Shown: piece after piece, positions 12,105-23,355 of the stretch
Numbering within the stretch: the stretch's first letter is position 1
How the letters are laid out: every line of letters starts with the position of its first letter
DNA from: Chalciporus piperatus
Lineage: Eukaryota > Basidiomycota > Agaricomycetes > Boletales > Boletaceae
NCBI GenBank assembly: GCA_038093975.1
Contig: JBBPTG010000114.1
Location: forward strand, 17,086 to 81,085
Reading direction: 5' to 3'
DNA length: 64,000 nucleotides
Notes under the pieces: generated by a model
Seen by the model: the letters and a program-made list of their open reading frames with translations, nothing else
What the model was told of the DNA's origin: nothing
The model's database searches: none
Made by a program: the position numbers and the translations under genes

Positions 12105-12769
12105 TCACGCGTTGATAATGATAGGGGAACATCCGATGTTAATCAGCCCGCTCTATAGAGAGATATCGGTGACTGCCTCAGGCTCTTGCGAACAGTATTA
12201 CTCACGAAGTTATTGCCAGTGCAGCAGACGGGCTGCTGGGTGCAAGCGCTGCCGACACCAGTGCCCCCACCCGTGATTGGGGAGCAACTAAGGCCAACCT
12301 GGCCAGTCGTACCAGACCCCGGGATACCCAACCAACCCATGAGTTCAGTAATGGTGTTGGAAGAGGACTAAGGAACGTTCCTGGTCAGTGTCTGCGTCTT
12401 AGTGGAGATAGTGACGAGAAAGCTCACGTCTTGGACGCTGTTGCAGCAGTGGAGGTCTCCAGTGTTGCACTGGCCGCCCGAGTTGCCATTTTGGTAGCCC
12501 TGGTTTTGGTCGCCGGAGTTTCCGTAGCCCGGCTTCTGATTGCCTTGGTTTGAGTTTCCGTAGCCCGAGTTTCCGTAGCTCTGGTTTCCGTAGCTTGGGT
12601 TTCCGTAGCCCGAGTTTCCGTAGCCGCCCTGGTTTCCGTAGCCTGGGTTTTGGTTTCCTGGCTTCTGGTAGCCAGAGTTTTGGTTGTCCGGGTGTTGGCC
12701 CGAAATACTGGGGGCAGCGACGGCCAAGGCCGCGATGCAGAGGAGAATCGCAGAGGGGCGGATGAACAT
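12105..12769 (-). CDS. Class I hydrophobin with Gly-Tyr-Asn-Gln repeat linker (left copy)
   Basis: Three exons (12769-12428, 12367-12206, 12152-12105), all phase 0, give about 183 residues. The start [20 protein letters not shown] is a clear signal peptide. It is followed by about 60 residues of low-complexity repeats built from GYGN and Q/S. The hydrophobin domain shows all eight cysteines: C-x6-CC (CNTGDLHCC), a single C (LSCSPI), C-x5-CC (CTQQPVCC) and a final C (GCSPI), with class I spacing. Hydrophobins are secreted and self-assemble at air-water interfaces into amphipathic films coating hyphae and spores. A TATA box lies 75 bp upstream of the ATG. The repeat linker is unusual for the family, which normally has a short stretch before the first Cys. 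Paralogue at 22211-22887. Confidence 0.92.
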
Positions 12770-12843
12770 TGTTGTAAGTGGGTCGGTTGGGCTTTTACTG
12801 AACGAGCTGAAGTTCCTGCTGGTCAATGGCGCATCCTCTCACA

Positions 12844-12850
12844 TTTTATA
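12844..12850 (-). promoter_or_regulatory. TATA box of left hydrophobin
   Basis: TATAAAA on the minus strand, about 75 bp before the hydrophobin ATG, at the same spacing and in the same sequence context as in the right copy. Confidence 0.6.
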
Positions 12851-13429
12851 CCTTTCAGCTCCCCTCCTGACGCCCAAGCCTCCAAGGAGACGGTGCGAAA
12901 TTGGTACGTTCCTTGATCGCAGACCAAACCATTTCACAAGCAATGCTGGCAATATTGCGTTCCAGAATTTTTTTGTGAGCGCTGTTAGTGTCACCACAGT
13001 GCGCGTGAACGATATAAAATGGGCACAAAATCAAGGGGGGACGCACGAACAAAGTCGCCGCCGCGACTGACGCACGCCGACGCCAACGCTCATTGATCCA
13101 CCGCACTCCGTCCGACGTCGGGTTCGAGTCTGGTCCATCTGTTCCCCGAACAAGATACCTTCAAAGGGGTATCAGAGTGATCACCTTGTCACCGCGCCGA
13201 ACCAAAATAACAAGGATCAATGAAAGGTAATGTACAAGACGACGTTGGTCCATCCTTGAAAGAGTGAAGGTACGTCTCAGCCCCTGAGAAGCATCAGCAA
13301 CTTGACGACTGTTTGTGTGAGGCAGAAGGCGACACAAATTTAATGAAATTCTTCTGCACTAGAGAGTACTCCTCGTCTCGACGTCTCGACCTCAGGTTCA
13401 AAAGTCACGTAAATGGCTCGGTGCTACAT

Positions 13430-13800
13430 TCAAATGTGTTGTCTTTCCATCAGCAATACAGCCGGCGTCCCATTCGATGGCATAAATCCAGAGGCTGAGG
13501 CCATCAGGCTGTCCTGCATGTATACTTTCAGGGGTGGTCTAGATTGAGGTGCGGAAAAATGCGCTTTTTGAGTGTCGTGCGTGACGAGATCCTCTCGGAT
13601 AACGTCAAGCATATCGCCACGGCAGTCACAAGGTATGTTGTATTGAAAGCTGGAGCGGAGAAAGCGGTCGTTAGATCATCCCGTGGGTCCTGAGGCCTGA
13701 GAGATCGATGAAGAGACTTTTCCAGATCGTACATCTGCGGAAGATTGAGCTTACGGATGGACGGATAAGAGAGCGACATGCCTTATCCAGGGATTCCAAG
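13430..13800 (-). pseudogene. 3' relic of GPI-mannosyltransferase gene
   Basis: Matches the 3' end of the broken gene at 20180-21503 in inverted orientation: MSLSYPSIRKLNLPQMYDLE, then TTYLVTAVAICLTL and RIFPHLNLDH in shifted frames. Only the tail of the gene remains; upstream of about 13800 the similarity stops and the 3' flank of kinase gene A begins. It marks the inner boundary of the left arm of the inverted duplication. The stretch 12851-13430 between this relic and the hydrophobin is duplicated promoter/intergenic sequence matching about 21510-22125. Confidence 0.55.
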
Positions 13801-14039
13801 TGACAATCTTGGAAATAAACCATGATTGCTCGTTGGATGACAGAGTACTGGCGCATATTGACCTGACATTCGAAACTCACTGCGACGAGTTCTTAGAGAT
13901 GCGCCAGACTTGCGAGACCATTGATTGTTATTCTATGCCGACTGGCGTAGCTAGTAGAACACTGAAAGGAATTGGTGGAAAGCAGCAGGGATAGCAAGTA
14001 GATAGCAAGACGAAAAGCGACAAATCAGCAGTTAGATCT

Positions 14040-16355
14040 TTATGACGACGACGAAAGCATATCACGAAGAGAGGGAACTTGAGGACAAGAGCTCAGGAAC
14101 TCCTGCAGAACGGAGAAAAGCATCGCTGCCGTTGGCCGATCCTCGGCCGATGACCAGCATCGCTGAATGAATTCCCAATGGTGATCATCCATCGCCCGCG
14201 ATTCTGGACGCTTGGGTTTGTGTCCCTGGAACATTCGTACAGCGATCACACCCTCTTCCCAAACTTCCGACCATGGTTGTTTTCCCGAAAACACCTACGA
14301 TGAGATTGGTGTTAACATCGATTTGCCTATGCGCCGCCCATACGAACCTGCATAGCGAGGCATCCAAAAGAGTAGATATCGCTCTTGGGGGTCCTTTCGG
14401 GTGGGTTTCCTTCTTCTTCCGAGTCAGGAAGGATCAGTTCTGGTGCACTCCAACGTATTGCACCTGGTCGTGCAGTGGACCTCTGGAGGTATGTCAATGC
14501 TTCAGGTATGTTCCCCACCACCGTAGAATAGCCAAAATCAGCTAGGCGTGCGGTGAAATTTTCATCCACGAGTACGTTGTTCTACGGAGTCATTAGTAGA
14601 TCTGTAGATCTCTAATTTATTGTAACCTACGCCATTGAGATCCCCATGAACAATAGGAGATATGCGGAAGCAGTGCACTGTGGAGTGTGTTGTCAATATA
14701 ATTTTGCGAGCATCAGTGTTGATGACGAACAGTAGTCGAGCCCACTGGCAATATCCGACAGCTATCATTAATGAATGAGTAAGGGGGTAGCAAACGCAAC
14801 TTGAAGGACGACGTACAAACTGGAGTTGGTGGGCACCACTCAGCTGTTCACCACGATTTCCAAGGAAGCTTTGAAGACTTCCATTTGGCATCCATGCGGA
14901 GACCAATGCCAGCGAACCTTGCATTCCGAACCCGGTCGTAGTACCCAGGAATGGTACAATGTTAGGATGGTCCAATCTCCTCCATATCCCGAGTTCTCGA
15001 CGAACCATCTAAGTATCACCGTAACTCAGGAGTCAGCGTATATCTACGACGACACGGGGTTTCAAATTACCTTCAAGTTGACGGCGTGGGAAGCAGTGTC
15101 CTCTTGTTCCAACGTGAAGCGGAAACGGAATGCTTTTACAGCGACCTGGCATGAAGGAATGTACGGTGTAAGTAAAGAAGCGGTCACAAGAGTTCGAGCA
15201 TTGCTCTAACCTCGATGAGACCTGTAGGGCTATGGTAGCGGCATCTAAATACATCACCAAAACCACCTGCGTCCGAGTATTGGTCCTCAATTTTGACGAT
15301 GTAGCGGGTGAGATCGAGTGGCGTAGTGCCGATGTCGGATAATGCAGATGGTTCCCGCGGCTGAGTTGTCTTGCCCGACTACGGTGGGGGTGGGTTAATT
15401 GTTTCTGAAAGACACATACTCCTTCAGATACCTGATTCTCAGCCTCACTCCACCATGGAGTAAGCCATAATGAGATCTCGTTCTCTTCTGCGGCTGCTAC
15501 AATGTCGTTCCATGGAGAGATACTGACTGCAAGCGCTCGATTTCCGAGTTGCAGAGGGTGTCCGATGGGATGTCCCTGAGATGTATCCCAGAAACGGATG
15601 GTCCAATCGTTGGATCCACTTGCAAGTCTCGTACCATCTAGGGAAAGCGAAATAGAGAAAATCCCGCTGGTATGACCTGTCCACGGTTCTCCAATTTGTT
15701 CCCCCGTCTCTGAATTCCAACAGCGAACCGTTCTATCCCAAGACGCAGAGTAGATCCTGGTACCATCACATGACCATAGCAGGTCATTGACATCGATCGT
15801 GTGTCCTTCGAGCTTCAGGATTTGCTGACCATTCTCGACGTCGTAGATGTGCATGTCGTTGCCCCGCCCACACGCGAGTTTGGTTCCGTCGGGCGAAAAA
15901 CGGTGCTGTCCCACTCCCCCACCAATCTCGATCTTCTGTTTGGTTTGTCCCCCCATCAATTCACGGATGACAAGGGTCAGATAGCCACTATACGCAACGA
16001 GTCGATCGTCTGCCGATATGGAAATGTTGGGCATCTCTTCCGTATGTTTCCATTCTTCAATGAGTTGGTGCGTCTCGGAATCCCATATCGTTATTCGCCC
16101 ATCAAGATCGCTGCTGATTATCCTCCTCCCATCACTCGTGACAGCAAGACGCCAGACACGACCCGCATGGACCATCTCCTTCCCTTCCTGGCGGCCATCT
16201 TCTACCTTCCATACTTTCACTGTCCTATCGTAAGAACCGGTGATAAGTCGCTGCCCATCCAGGTGCGCCATCGTCATGATCGAATTCTCGTGCGCAGAGA
16301 TGGTGCGGAGAGCGTGAGCGCTCTGTTCACCAGATTGTGGTGCTGCATTCGACAT
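14040..16355 (-). CDS. WD40 propeller-TKL kinase fusion protein, copy A
   Basis: Eight exons in phase (16355-15432, 15360-15211, 15145-15071, 15008-14817, 14761-14731, 14677-14631, 14581-14348, 14294-14040) give about 635 residues. Residues 1-308 form WD40 repeats (GHTSGIFSISLSLDGTRLAS, SNDWTIRFWDT). A very short linker leads to a kinase: Gly loop DAGGFGDVF, VAVK lysine, YLH..IVHGDLNGNN catalytic loop, LADFGYS, SAPE, SFGCLAMQ, then WxFIQRCWS and the C-terminal lobe. Kinases of this tyrosine-kinase-like type are abundant in Agaricomycetes. The catalytic-loop Lys of HxDxKxxN is Asn here. The start MSNAAPQ was chosen because copies C and D also begin MSN. Probably a cytoplasmic sensor kinase; ligand and target unknown. 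Copy A lacks the Pro-rich linker of B and C. Confidence 0.85.
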
Positions 16356-17068
16356 GATGAAACGAGATGGCTGGATGATGGGTGGGGAGAAGGTTTTCAA
16401 GAGGATTGCCTCACAAGGGTTGGCCTCCCATGTCAATCAAGAAGCCGACAGAAATATCTCTTTCAAGCGCCCATTGCCACTGTCGTCATTGTCACCAATT
16501 CCCGGTCATGATTCCCCCCGAGCATACTGTTCGCAGTTGTTCTGAGTTGATCACTGGTACAGGGGTACGCTACGACTGTGATCAGCATCCACTCAGCTGT
16601 CCTCCATGAAGTGAAGCGGAGTTGGGACACTCCAATCAAAGCAAGTGCATTAGTCGTGCCGTTGGTGTGACGAAACAAGGACCCATATGGATAAACAAAT
16701 GCAAATAGTTTCTCTTGGAACTTCGAAGCCGCATGTTCGACAAGGCTTAGCTCGTCAAAGTTTCCTGGATAAGTGCGACGATTCGGAGCGCTCAGCACTT
16801 CCTTGGTGTAAAGCACCATGGCGGGCATCAAGTACTTATAGAGACAAGCTTGCAGTCGAAGGTGCAATAACTACAAGCCGGTACATTGACCCTATGACGT
16901 CGACAAAACAAATATACTTCGCCACGTCCAACAGCTGACCTGAAGCGTGCTGCGAGGTCAGAGGTCGTTAGGAGATGATCATGGAAAGCCAACATACTAG
17001 TACCAACCGGAGTCGATGGACATTGGATTCGCGAGGCAACTAGCCCAGCCAATTCTCATTGCACTATC
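16356..17068. other. Intergenic between WD40-kinase A and B
   Basis: Upstream of A and downstream of B. A minus-strand open stretch of 134 codons at 16463-16867 has no recognisable domain and no matching copy near B, C or D; it is not called as a gene. Confidence 0.45.
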
Positions 17069-19616
17069 CTACGAGATCACATCACGAAGAGAGGGAGATT
17101 GCGAGCAAGCGCTCAAGTATTCCTGAAGAACAGAGGCCAACATCCTCGCTGTTGGCCGCTCCTCGGCAGAGGACCAGCAACGTTGGATGAATTCCCAGTG
17201 ACGATCATCCATCGCCCGCGATTCCGGGCGCTTGGGTTTCTGGCCCTTGACCATGCGGACAGCGATCGCACCCTCTTCCCGAACCTCCGACCATGGTTGT
17301 TTACCCGACAGCACCTGTGAGGAGATTAGCGTGTACACGAACTATACACATTTCGCTCCGACGAACCTGTAGAGTGAGGCATCCGAAAGAGTGGATGTCG
17401 CTCTTGGGGGTCCTCTCGGGTGTTTCATCATCTTCAGCAAGAATCAATTCCGGTGCACTCCATCGTATCGCACCTGGTCGTGTAGTAGACCTCTGGAGGT
17501 ACGCCAGCGCTTCAGGTATGTTTCCCACCACCGTAGAATAGCCAAAATCAGCCAAGCGAGCGATGAAATTGCCATCCACGAGCACGTTGTTCTACGGAAC
17601 AGTTAACAAATCTGGATTTCAGCGCATTGCTCTGACCTACGCCATTGAGGTCCCCGTGAACTATTGGACTCCCAGGGAAGGAGTGCACTATCAGGTGTGT
17701 GGTCAGCAAAATACCCCGGGAATAGGCTGCCGACGTACGGTAATCGAGCCCGTTGGCGATGTCCAACAACTGTCATCAACGGATGGATGAGTAGACAGAT
17801 AAGAGGACACATGGGCAACGTACAAACTTGATTTGGTGGGCAACATGGAGTTGTTCCCCATGATTTTCGAGGAACCTGTAAAGAGTCCCATTGGGGATCC
17901 ACGTAGAGACCAGTGCTAGTGAACCTTGCATTCCAAACCCAGTCGCAGTACCCAGGAATGGAACAATGTTAGGATGATCCAATCTCCTCCATATCCCAAT
18001 TTCTCGGCGAACCATCTAAGTATTACGTTAAGGATTAGCATACATCCACTCCTGAGCACATCAGATTACCTTGACGGCATGGGAAGCATTGGCCCCTTTG
18101 TCCATCGTGAACTTGAATCTGAACGACTTGACGGCTACCTGAAAGAATTGAAAGGAGGTGTGTAAGTAACGAGCGGTCAGGAATCTAAACACTGTTCCAA
18201 CCTCGGTGGTGCCCGTAGGGCTATTGTAGTGACATCTATATACATCACCAAAAGCGCCTCCTTCCGGGTATTGGTCCTCAAGTTTGACGATAAATTGGGT
18301 GAGATCGAGTGGCGCCGTGAGGGAACGGTTGCTTGAATCTTTCTGGAAAGTCGAGGCATGCGACAGGATCGATCCTGCTGGCGGCGGAGCGACTGGAGGT
18401 GTCATTGATGGGAGGTTGAATGAGAGGCCACGGGAGCTATCGGCTGGCTGTGAAGGGTAAGATCCCTAATGACAAATGAACACGACTTTGTGAGGTGGTA
18501 GGCGAGCTGTTACCTCAAGTGAATACGGCTCTGGAACGTTCTCAGGACTGGGTGGGTTTCTCTGTTCTAGTGTATGCGTGGTTGGGTAGGGGGTGGTAGT
18601 GGTAATGTCGGGTGATACGGGTGGTATTGGTGGAGAATTAGGTTCGCTTGACTGCGGATACTGGTTAGTAGACTCTGAAGGACAGCTAGTGGATGACATA
18701 CCTGGTTCTCGTTGCTCCGCCATGGAACGCCCCAAAACGAGGTGGTTCCATCTACTCCTGCAGCTGCCAGCATGTCGTTCGATGGAGCGATGCAGACTGC
18801 CAACACTTTATTTTCGTGTTGGAGAGGGTGTCCGATAGGATGACCAGATGCATCCCAGAAACGGACAGTCTGATCGCTGGACCCACTTGCTAGTTTTGTG
18901 CCATCTTGTGAAAGCGAAAGCGACCAAATGGAGTCGGTGTGACCTCCCCATGGTTGTCCGATTTGTTCCCCCGTTTCTGTGCTCCAACAGCGAATCGTGT
19001 TATCCCAAGACGCAGAGTAGAGTTTGGCACCATCACGCGACCACTGTAGAGAGTTGACCCAATAATTGTGTCCCTTGAGTGTACGGATTCGTCCCCCGCT
19101 CTCGACGTCGTAGATGAGGATGTCCGTGCTGCCAATCGCGAGTTTGGATCCATCACGGGAAAAACAGAGTGCCCTTCCAACACCAATTTCGATCTCGTGT
19201 TTGATTCGTCGACCGTTCATCTCCCGAATGATGATGGTCCCGTCGCCATACGCGAGGAGTCGATCATCTGCCGAAATTGCAATTACAGGGTACCTCTCTG
19301 TGTGTTTCCAACCTTCGACGAGTTCCTGCGTTGCTGCATCCCACACTGTAATTTTTCCCGCATTATCCGAGCTAATTATCCTTCTCCCATCGCTCGTCAC
19401 AGCAAGATCACGGACACTTGCTGCGTGGACCATTTCCTTCCCTTCTTGCCTGCCATCTCCTACCGTCCATATCCGAATCGTCTTATCTTCACAACCGGTC
19501 ACTAGCCGTTGGCCGCCAGGGAGGTACGCCATGGTCAAGATCCACCCTGCGTGCCCATCGATTGTGCGAAGAGGCCGATCGTCATGTTGGGAAGATTCGT
19601 ACACTTCAGTGGACAT
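17069..19616 (-). CDS. WD40 propeller-TKL kinase fusion protein, copy B
   Basis: Nine exons in phase: 19616-18702, 18651-18514, 18447-18202, 18138-18070, 18015-17824, 17769-17739, 17687-17641, 17591-17367, 17314-17069; about 702 residues. Residues 1-305 are WD40 repeats (GHTDSIWSLSLSQDGTKLAS, SSDQTVRFWDA). A Ser/Pro/Thr linker of about 90 residues follows, then the kinase: EGGAFGDVYRC Gly loop, VAVKSF, SPIVHGDLNGNNVLV, LADFGYS, SAPE. The activation segment and hydrophobic core look complete; the catalytic-loop Lys is replaced by Asn. Nearly identical to copy C in linker, kinase and introns but clearly different in the propeller. The upstream 270 bp are also shared with C. Ends ..SLRDVIS at TAG. 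Confidence 0.87.
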
Positions 19617-19890
19617 AAGGTGGATGGGGGTGGGGGAAAAGAGTTCCGAGACGACTACTCCACGAGGGTGATGTCTAACACGAGGCTGCCAAACAGACGT
19701 ATCTTCGTCAAGCGCCCGTCTCCATCATCGTTTTCACCATTTCCTCGTCCCGGCTAACCCGCACAGGTATCTCAGCATGGTCCAGTGGCATGTCTTCATA
19801 TCTAGAGCCCCCTTCTTCTATCGTGAACGTGAATCTCAATGCTTTTACAGTGACCTTGGAGATACACTTTTGAGCGGAGACTAGGCTCAA
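17069..19890. repeat. B unit of the B/C inverted duplication
   Basis: Matches 29530-32240 in inverted orientation: WD40-kinase gene plus about 270 bp upstream. A separate event from the 6-25 kb inverted repeat, since the two pairs have different centres of symmetry. Confidence 0.7.
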
Positions 19891-19900
19891 TGGGTCATCG
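19700..19900 (-). pseudogene. Relic kinase exon upstream of copy B
   Basis: The minus strand reads VTVKALRFTFTIEEGG, corresponding to the VAVK exon of the four kinase genes (VAVKAFRFRFTLEQE in A), without a surrounding gene. It is a remnant of a further WD40-kinase copy. A partly degraded version of the following sequence (VSRDEEMV) also lies upstream of copy C near 29580-29610, so the relic predates the B/C duplication. Confidence 0.5.
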
Positions 19901-20179
19901 TCAAAGATACACGAACCTCCATTTCACCCAAGGGGCAATTATATTTGCACCTGTGGCCATCACTGAAACCTCGGCCTGTCCAACCTCGTCCTTGGTTTTG
20001 TATTTAAGAAACTCTATCCATGTCTCAGAGCAAACCTAACAGCGAGACAAGCTGCAGATCGTGGGCGAACATTATTCCTCTTACTACTATTCCACATTGA
20101 AGGCTTGTTATACCGCGGCTTGACAGCTATTCTCGGTCATCCATCCCTGTCACTTTGGGAACGCCCGTCTCCCACTCGT

Positions 20180-21503
20180 GGACAACAGATTTTAGTGCCT
20201 TAAATTTCTCGCTGGAGTCAGTGCAACTAACCCTCTGCCTGGTTCTCCTTCGGCGAGTAGTGGATGCTTGGCCTCTCCCCAAGGCACGCGCCGATGACCG
20301 CGTTCCCGACCCGTCTTTCCATGGTCAGGGGATCTTCATCCCCTTGCGATCCTTGCCGTTGTAGGCATCTTTACCCGTCCAACTTTCTTCGCCTTTTCCC
20401 TCCCAATCGCCTACTTTAGTCGTTTTCCTACAGAGCAACGGATTCTGCGATCCAGGCCGTCGCCTTACTGTTTCCAGCAGTCCTCACGGTAGCTTTGACA
20501 GCAGTTGTATTCATCGCAGCTGATACCTACCACCTTCGTTGGCTCCTTTTCCGAACCAGTAATCACGCCTTACAACTTTATCAAGTACAATCTTTCAGTA
20601 CAGAACCTCGCCGACCATGGCCTACATCCGAACTGGTTGCATGTCGGGGCTAACCTATCGATGTTTCTCGGACCGCTACTCGCGTGGTTTGCGTTCTGTA
20701 GCGTTGACGACTATCTAGAGACTTCTAGGCGCATGGCTACTCGAGGAGTACATTTCGAGACAGATGCTCTCAGACAAAGTATGTCTTCTCCCGCTCAGTT
20801 AACATCTCAGCTCATCGTTGTCACAGCTATGATCCATATAGTAGTAGCCTCGTTGTCAGTGTTGTCTGTCCAGCCTCACCGGGAGCCGAGGTTTTTGATG
20901 CAGCTAGTTGTCCCGATTATTGTCCTGACGGCCACGGCAGATTTACCACCCCCAAGCAAGCTCCTCTTAGTAAGTTACCATCTTCTGGTCTTCGGGGATC
21001 GAAGCTTGACCGGGCCACATGCAATACAGCGCTCGCGCTCTTTTTTTGGTATCCTACATCAAGACGGGGTTGTTCCATCGCTTCTCTCCCTCCACTCAAC
21101 GCTCAAAAATGCCCCCTCTGGTACGAGTACGCACATAGTATATCGGAAGACATGCATGCCTCCCCGGCATTTACTTGGAATCCCTGAGCCATGCATGTCG
21201 CTCTCTTACCAGTCCATCCGTATGCTCAATCTTCCGCATATGTACGATCTGGAAAAAATCTCCTTCATCAATATCTCAGTGCCCCTACAGGATGATCTAA
21301 TGGCCGCTCTCTCCGCTCCAATGTTCAATAAAACATACCTAGTGACTCCCGTGGTGATATACTTGACGTTACCCGAGAGGATTTCGTCATGCACGAGACT
21401 CAAAAGGCGCATTTTTCCGCACCTCGATCTAGACCATATCCCTGAAAGTATACAGGCAGGATGGTCTGATGGCCTCAGCCTTGGGATTCATTCCATCGAA
21501 TGA
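20180..21503 (+). pseudogene. Broken GPI-mannosyltransferase (GT22, Smp3/PIG-Z-like)
   Basis: Fragments of one membrane glycosyltransferase appear in shifting frames: LTLCLVLLRRVVDAWPLPK (20220-20290), VGIFTRPTFFAFSLPIAYF (20360-20415), then FPAVLTVALTAVVFIAADTY in another frame, then a longer open stretch (20540-21503) with NLADHGLHPNWLHVGANLS, the GT22 signature-like PHREPRFL near 20880, LHQDGVVPSLLSLHS and TYLVTPVV. GT22 enzymes add mannose to the GPI anchor precursor in the ER; Smp3 adds the fourth mannose. At least two frameshifts and the loss of the N-terminal catalytic region indicate a dead copy. The subfamily is my reading of the HxEPRFL context and could be another GT22 member. Its tail is also present at 13430-13800. 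Confidence 0.55.
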
Positions 21504-22129
21504 GGCGCCGGCTGTATTGCTGATTCGGAAAGACAACGCATTTGAATGTAGCACCGAGTCATTTACGTGACTTTTGAATCTGAGGTCGAGACGCCGAGAC
21601 GAGGAGTACTTTGGAGTGCAGAAGAAGTTCATTAAGTTTGTCGCCTTCTGCCTCACACAGACAGTCCGTTGCTGATGCTTCTCAGGGGCTGAGACGTACC
21701 TACAATGTTTCAAGGATGCACGATGTTGTCTTGCACACTACCTTTCACTGAACCCTCGTTATTTTGGTTCGGCGCGCCAGCACGGTGATCGCTCTGATGC
21801 CCCTTTGAAAGTACCTTGTTCGGGGAACAGCTGCACCAGACTCGAACAGAGTTTCAAACCCGACGTCGGACGGAGTGCGGTGGATCAGTGAGCGTCGGCG
21901 TCGGCGTGCGTCAGTCGCAGCGGCGACTTTGTTCGTGCGCCCCCCCTTGATTTTGTGCCCATTTTATATCGTTCACGCGCACCGTGGTGACACTAACAGC
22001 GCTCACAAAAAGTTCTGGAACGCAATATTGCCAGCATTGCTTGTGAAATGCTTTGGTCTGCGATCAAGGAACGTACCAATTTCGCACCGTCTCCTTGGAG
22101 GCTTGGGCGTCAGGAGGGGAGCTGAAAGG

Positions 22130-22136
22130 TATAAAA
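22130..22136 (+). promoter_or_regulatory. TATA box of right hydrophobin
   Basis: TATAAAA 75-80 bp before the hydrophobin ATG, in sequence conserved with the left copy. The whole upstream region (about 21510-22125) matches 12851-13430 in inverted orientation, apart from small indels. Confidence 0.6.
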
Positions 22137-22210
22137 TGTGGGAGGATGCGCCATTGAACAGCAGGAACTTCAGCTCGTTCAGTAAAAGCCCAACCGACCT
22201 ACTTACAACA

Positions 22211-22887
22211 ATGTTCATCCGCCCCTCTGCGATTCTCCTCTGCATCGCGGCCTTGGCCGTCGCTGCCCCCAGTATTTCGGGCCAAAACCCGCACGACCAA
22301 AACCCTGGCTACGGAAACCAGGGGTACGGAAACCAGGGCCACGGAGACCAAGGCTACGGAGACCAGGGCTACGGAAACTCGGGCCACGGAGACCAGGGCT
22401 ACGGAAACCAGGGCTACGGAAACTCGGGCTACGGAAACGAAAACCAAGGCAGCCAGAAGCCGGGCTACGGAAATTCCGGCGACCAAAACCAGGGCTACCA
22501 AAATGGCAACTCGGGCGGCCAGTGCAACACTGGAGACCTCCACTGCTGCAACAGCGTCCAAGACGTGAGCCTTCTCGTCACGGTCGTCACTGAGACACAG
22601 ATACTGATCAGGAGTGTTCTTTAGTCCTCTTCCAGCACCGTTACTGAACTCATGGGTTGGTTGGGTATCCCGGGGTCTGGTACGACTGGCCAGGTCGGCC
22701 TTAGTTGCTCCCCAATCACGGGTGCTGGCACTGGCGTCGGCAGCGCTTGCACCCAGCAGCCCGTCTGTTGCACTGGCAATAGTTTCGTGAGTAATGCTGT
22801 TTGCAAGAGCCTGAGGCAGTCACTGATATCTCTCTATAGAGCGGGCTACTCAACATCGGATGTTCCCCTATCACTATCAACGCGTGA
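22211..22887 (+). CDS. Class I hydrophobin with Gly-Tyr-Asn-Gln repeat linker (right copy)
   Basis: Three phase-0 exons (22211-22564, 22625-22786, 22840-22887) give about 187 residues. The signal peptide is identical to the left copy. The linker is a tandem array of about 12-15 five-residue units, [15 protein letters not shown] and GYGNS, longer and more regular than in the left copy. The hydrophobin domain has the full eight-cysteine class I pattern ([28 protein letters not shown]). Intron positions are the same in both copies. A secreted, self-assembling surface protein; the prion-like Gly/Asn/Gln/Tyr linker may influence assembly or wall interaction, which is inference. Confidence 0.92.
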
Positions 22888-23355
22888 ATCGGATCAAAGG
22901 CTCGGGGGTTGTAAATGTGTAGAAAGAAGGCGTGGCTTGGTTAGAGTTTGGAATCGGATGTAGTTTGAGAGAATCTGGCGAAGGTGAATGTGTATTATTG
23001 TGATTTGTTGCTGTGCATCGCGTGACCTGAGGAACGGGCGAGATTCAAAACGATGGCCCACACGACTCGGAAGAATTTGCCTGAGGGACTTTAGCAAGAA
23101 AAAGATCCACGAGTAACCAGCTTGGCTCCCAAATGTCTATGTAATGCGTTATCCGCCAAGACCAACTTCCAAGTCAAGGCTAGACGAAACGCATATGCTC
23201 GGTAAAGCGTAGCTCTTGACACAGCTGTAAGCACAGCCAACCCTTGCGCCGAGCTGCATCATGGCGCCTGCCATCAATCACTTTCAAGCGATACGGCTCT
23301 CTTCCAAATTCTTTGTTTTTCTTCGCAGTCACCCATCCCCGAACCGTGTATAACC
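22888..23355. other. Intergenic between right hydrophobin and membrane-protein gene
   Basis: 22888-23110 matches the flank of the left hydrophobin and 23215-23355 matches the upstream region of the left membrane-protein gene. About 100 bp between them is unique. In the left arm the corresponding place holds about 4 kb with the Cmc4-like and F-box genes. Confidence 0.5.

Larger units (their letters stand above)
6360..13800. repeat. Left arm of inverted duplication
   Basis: About 6360-7840 and 11900-13800 match 25035-23215 and 23110-21170 in inverted order: membrane-protein gene, hydrophobin, and tail of the GPI-mannosyltransferase. The inner 4 kb (7840-11900) has no match in the right arm. 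Boundaries are by eye, to within about 30-50 bp. Confidence 0.7.

Noticed and set aside
13118..13140. GGTTCGAGTC-like stretch resembling a tRNA T-arm
   Set aside because: Stem does not pair and no other tRNA arms are in place; interrupted in the duplicate copy.
16463..16867. 134-codon open stretch on the minus strand upstream of kinase A
   Set aside because: No domain, no counterpart at the other kinase copies, composition like spacer.
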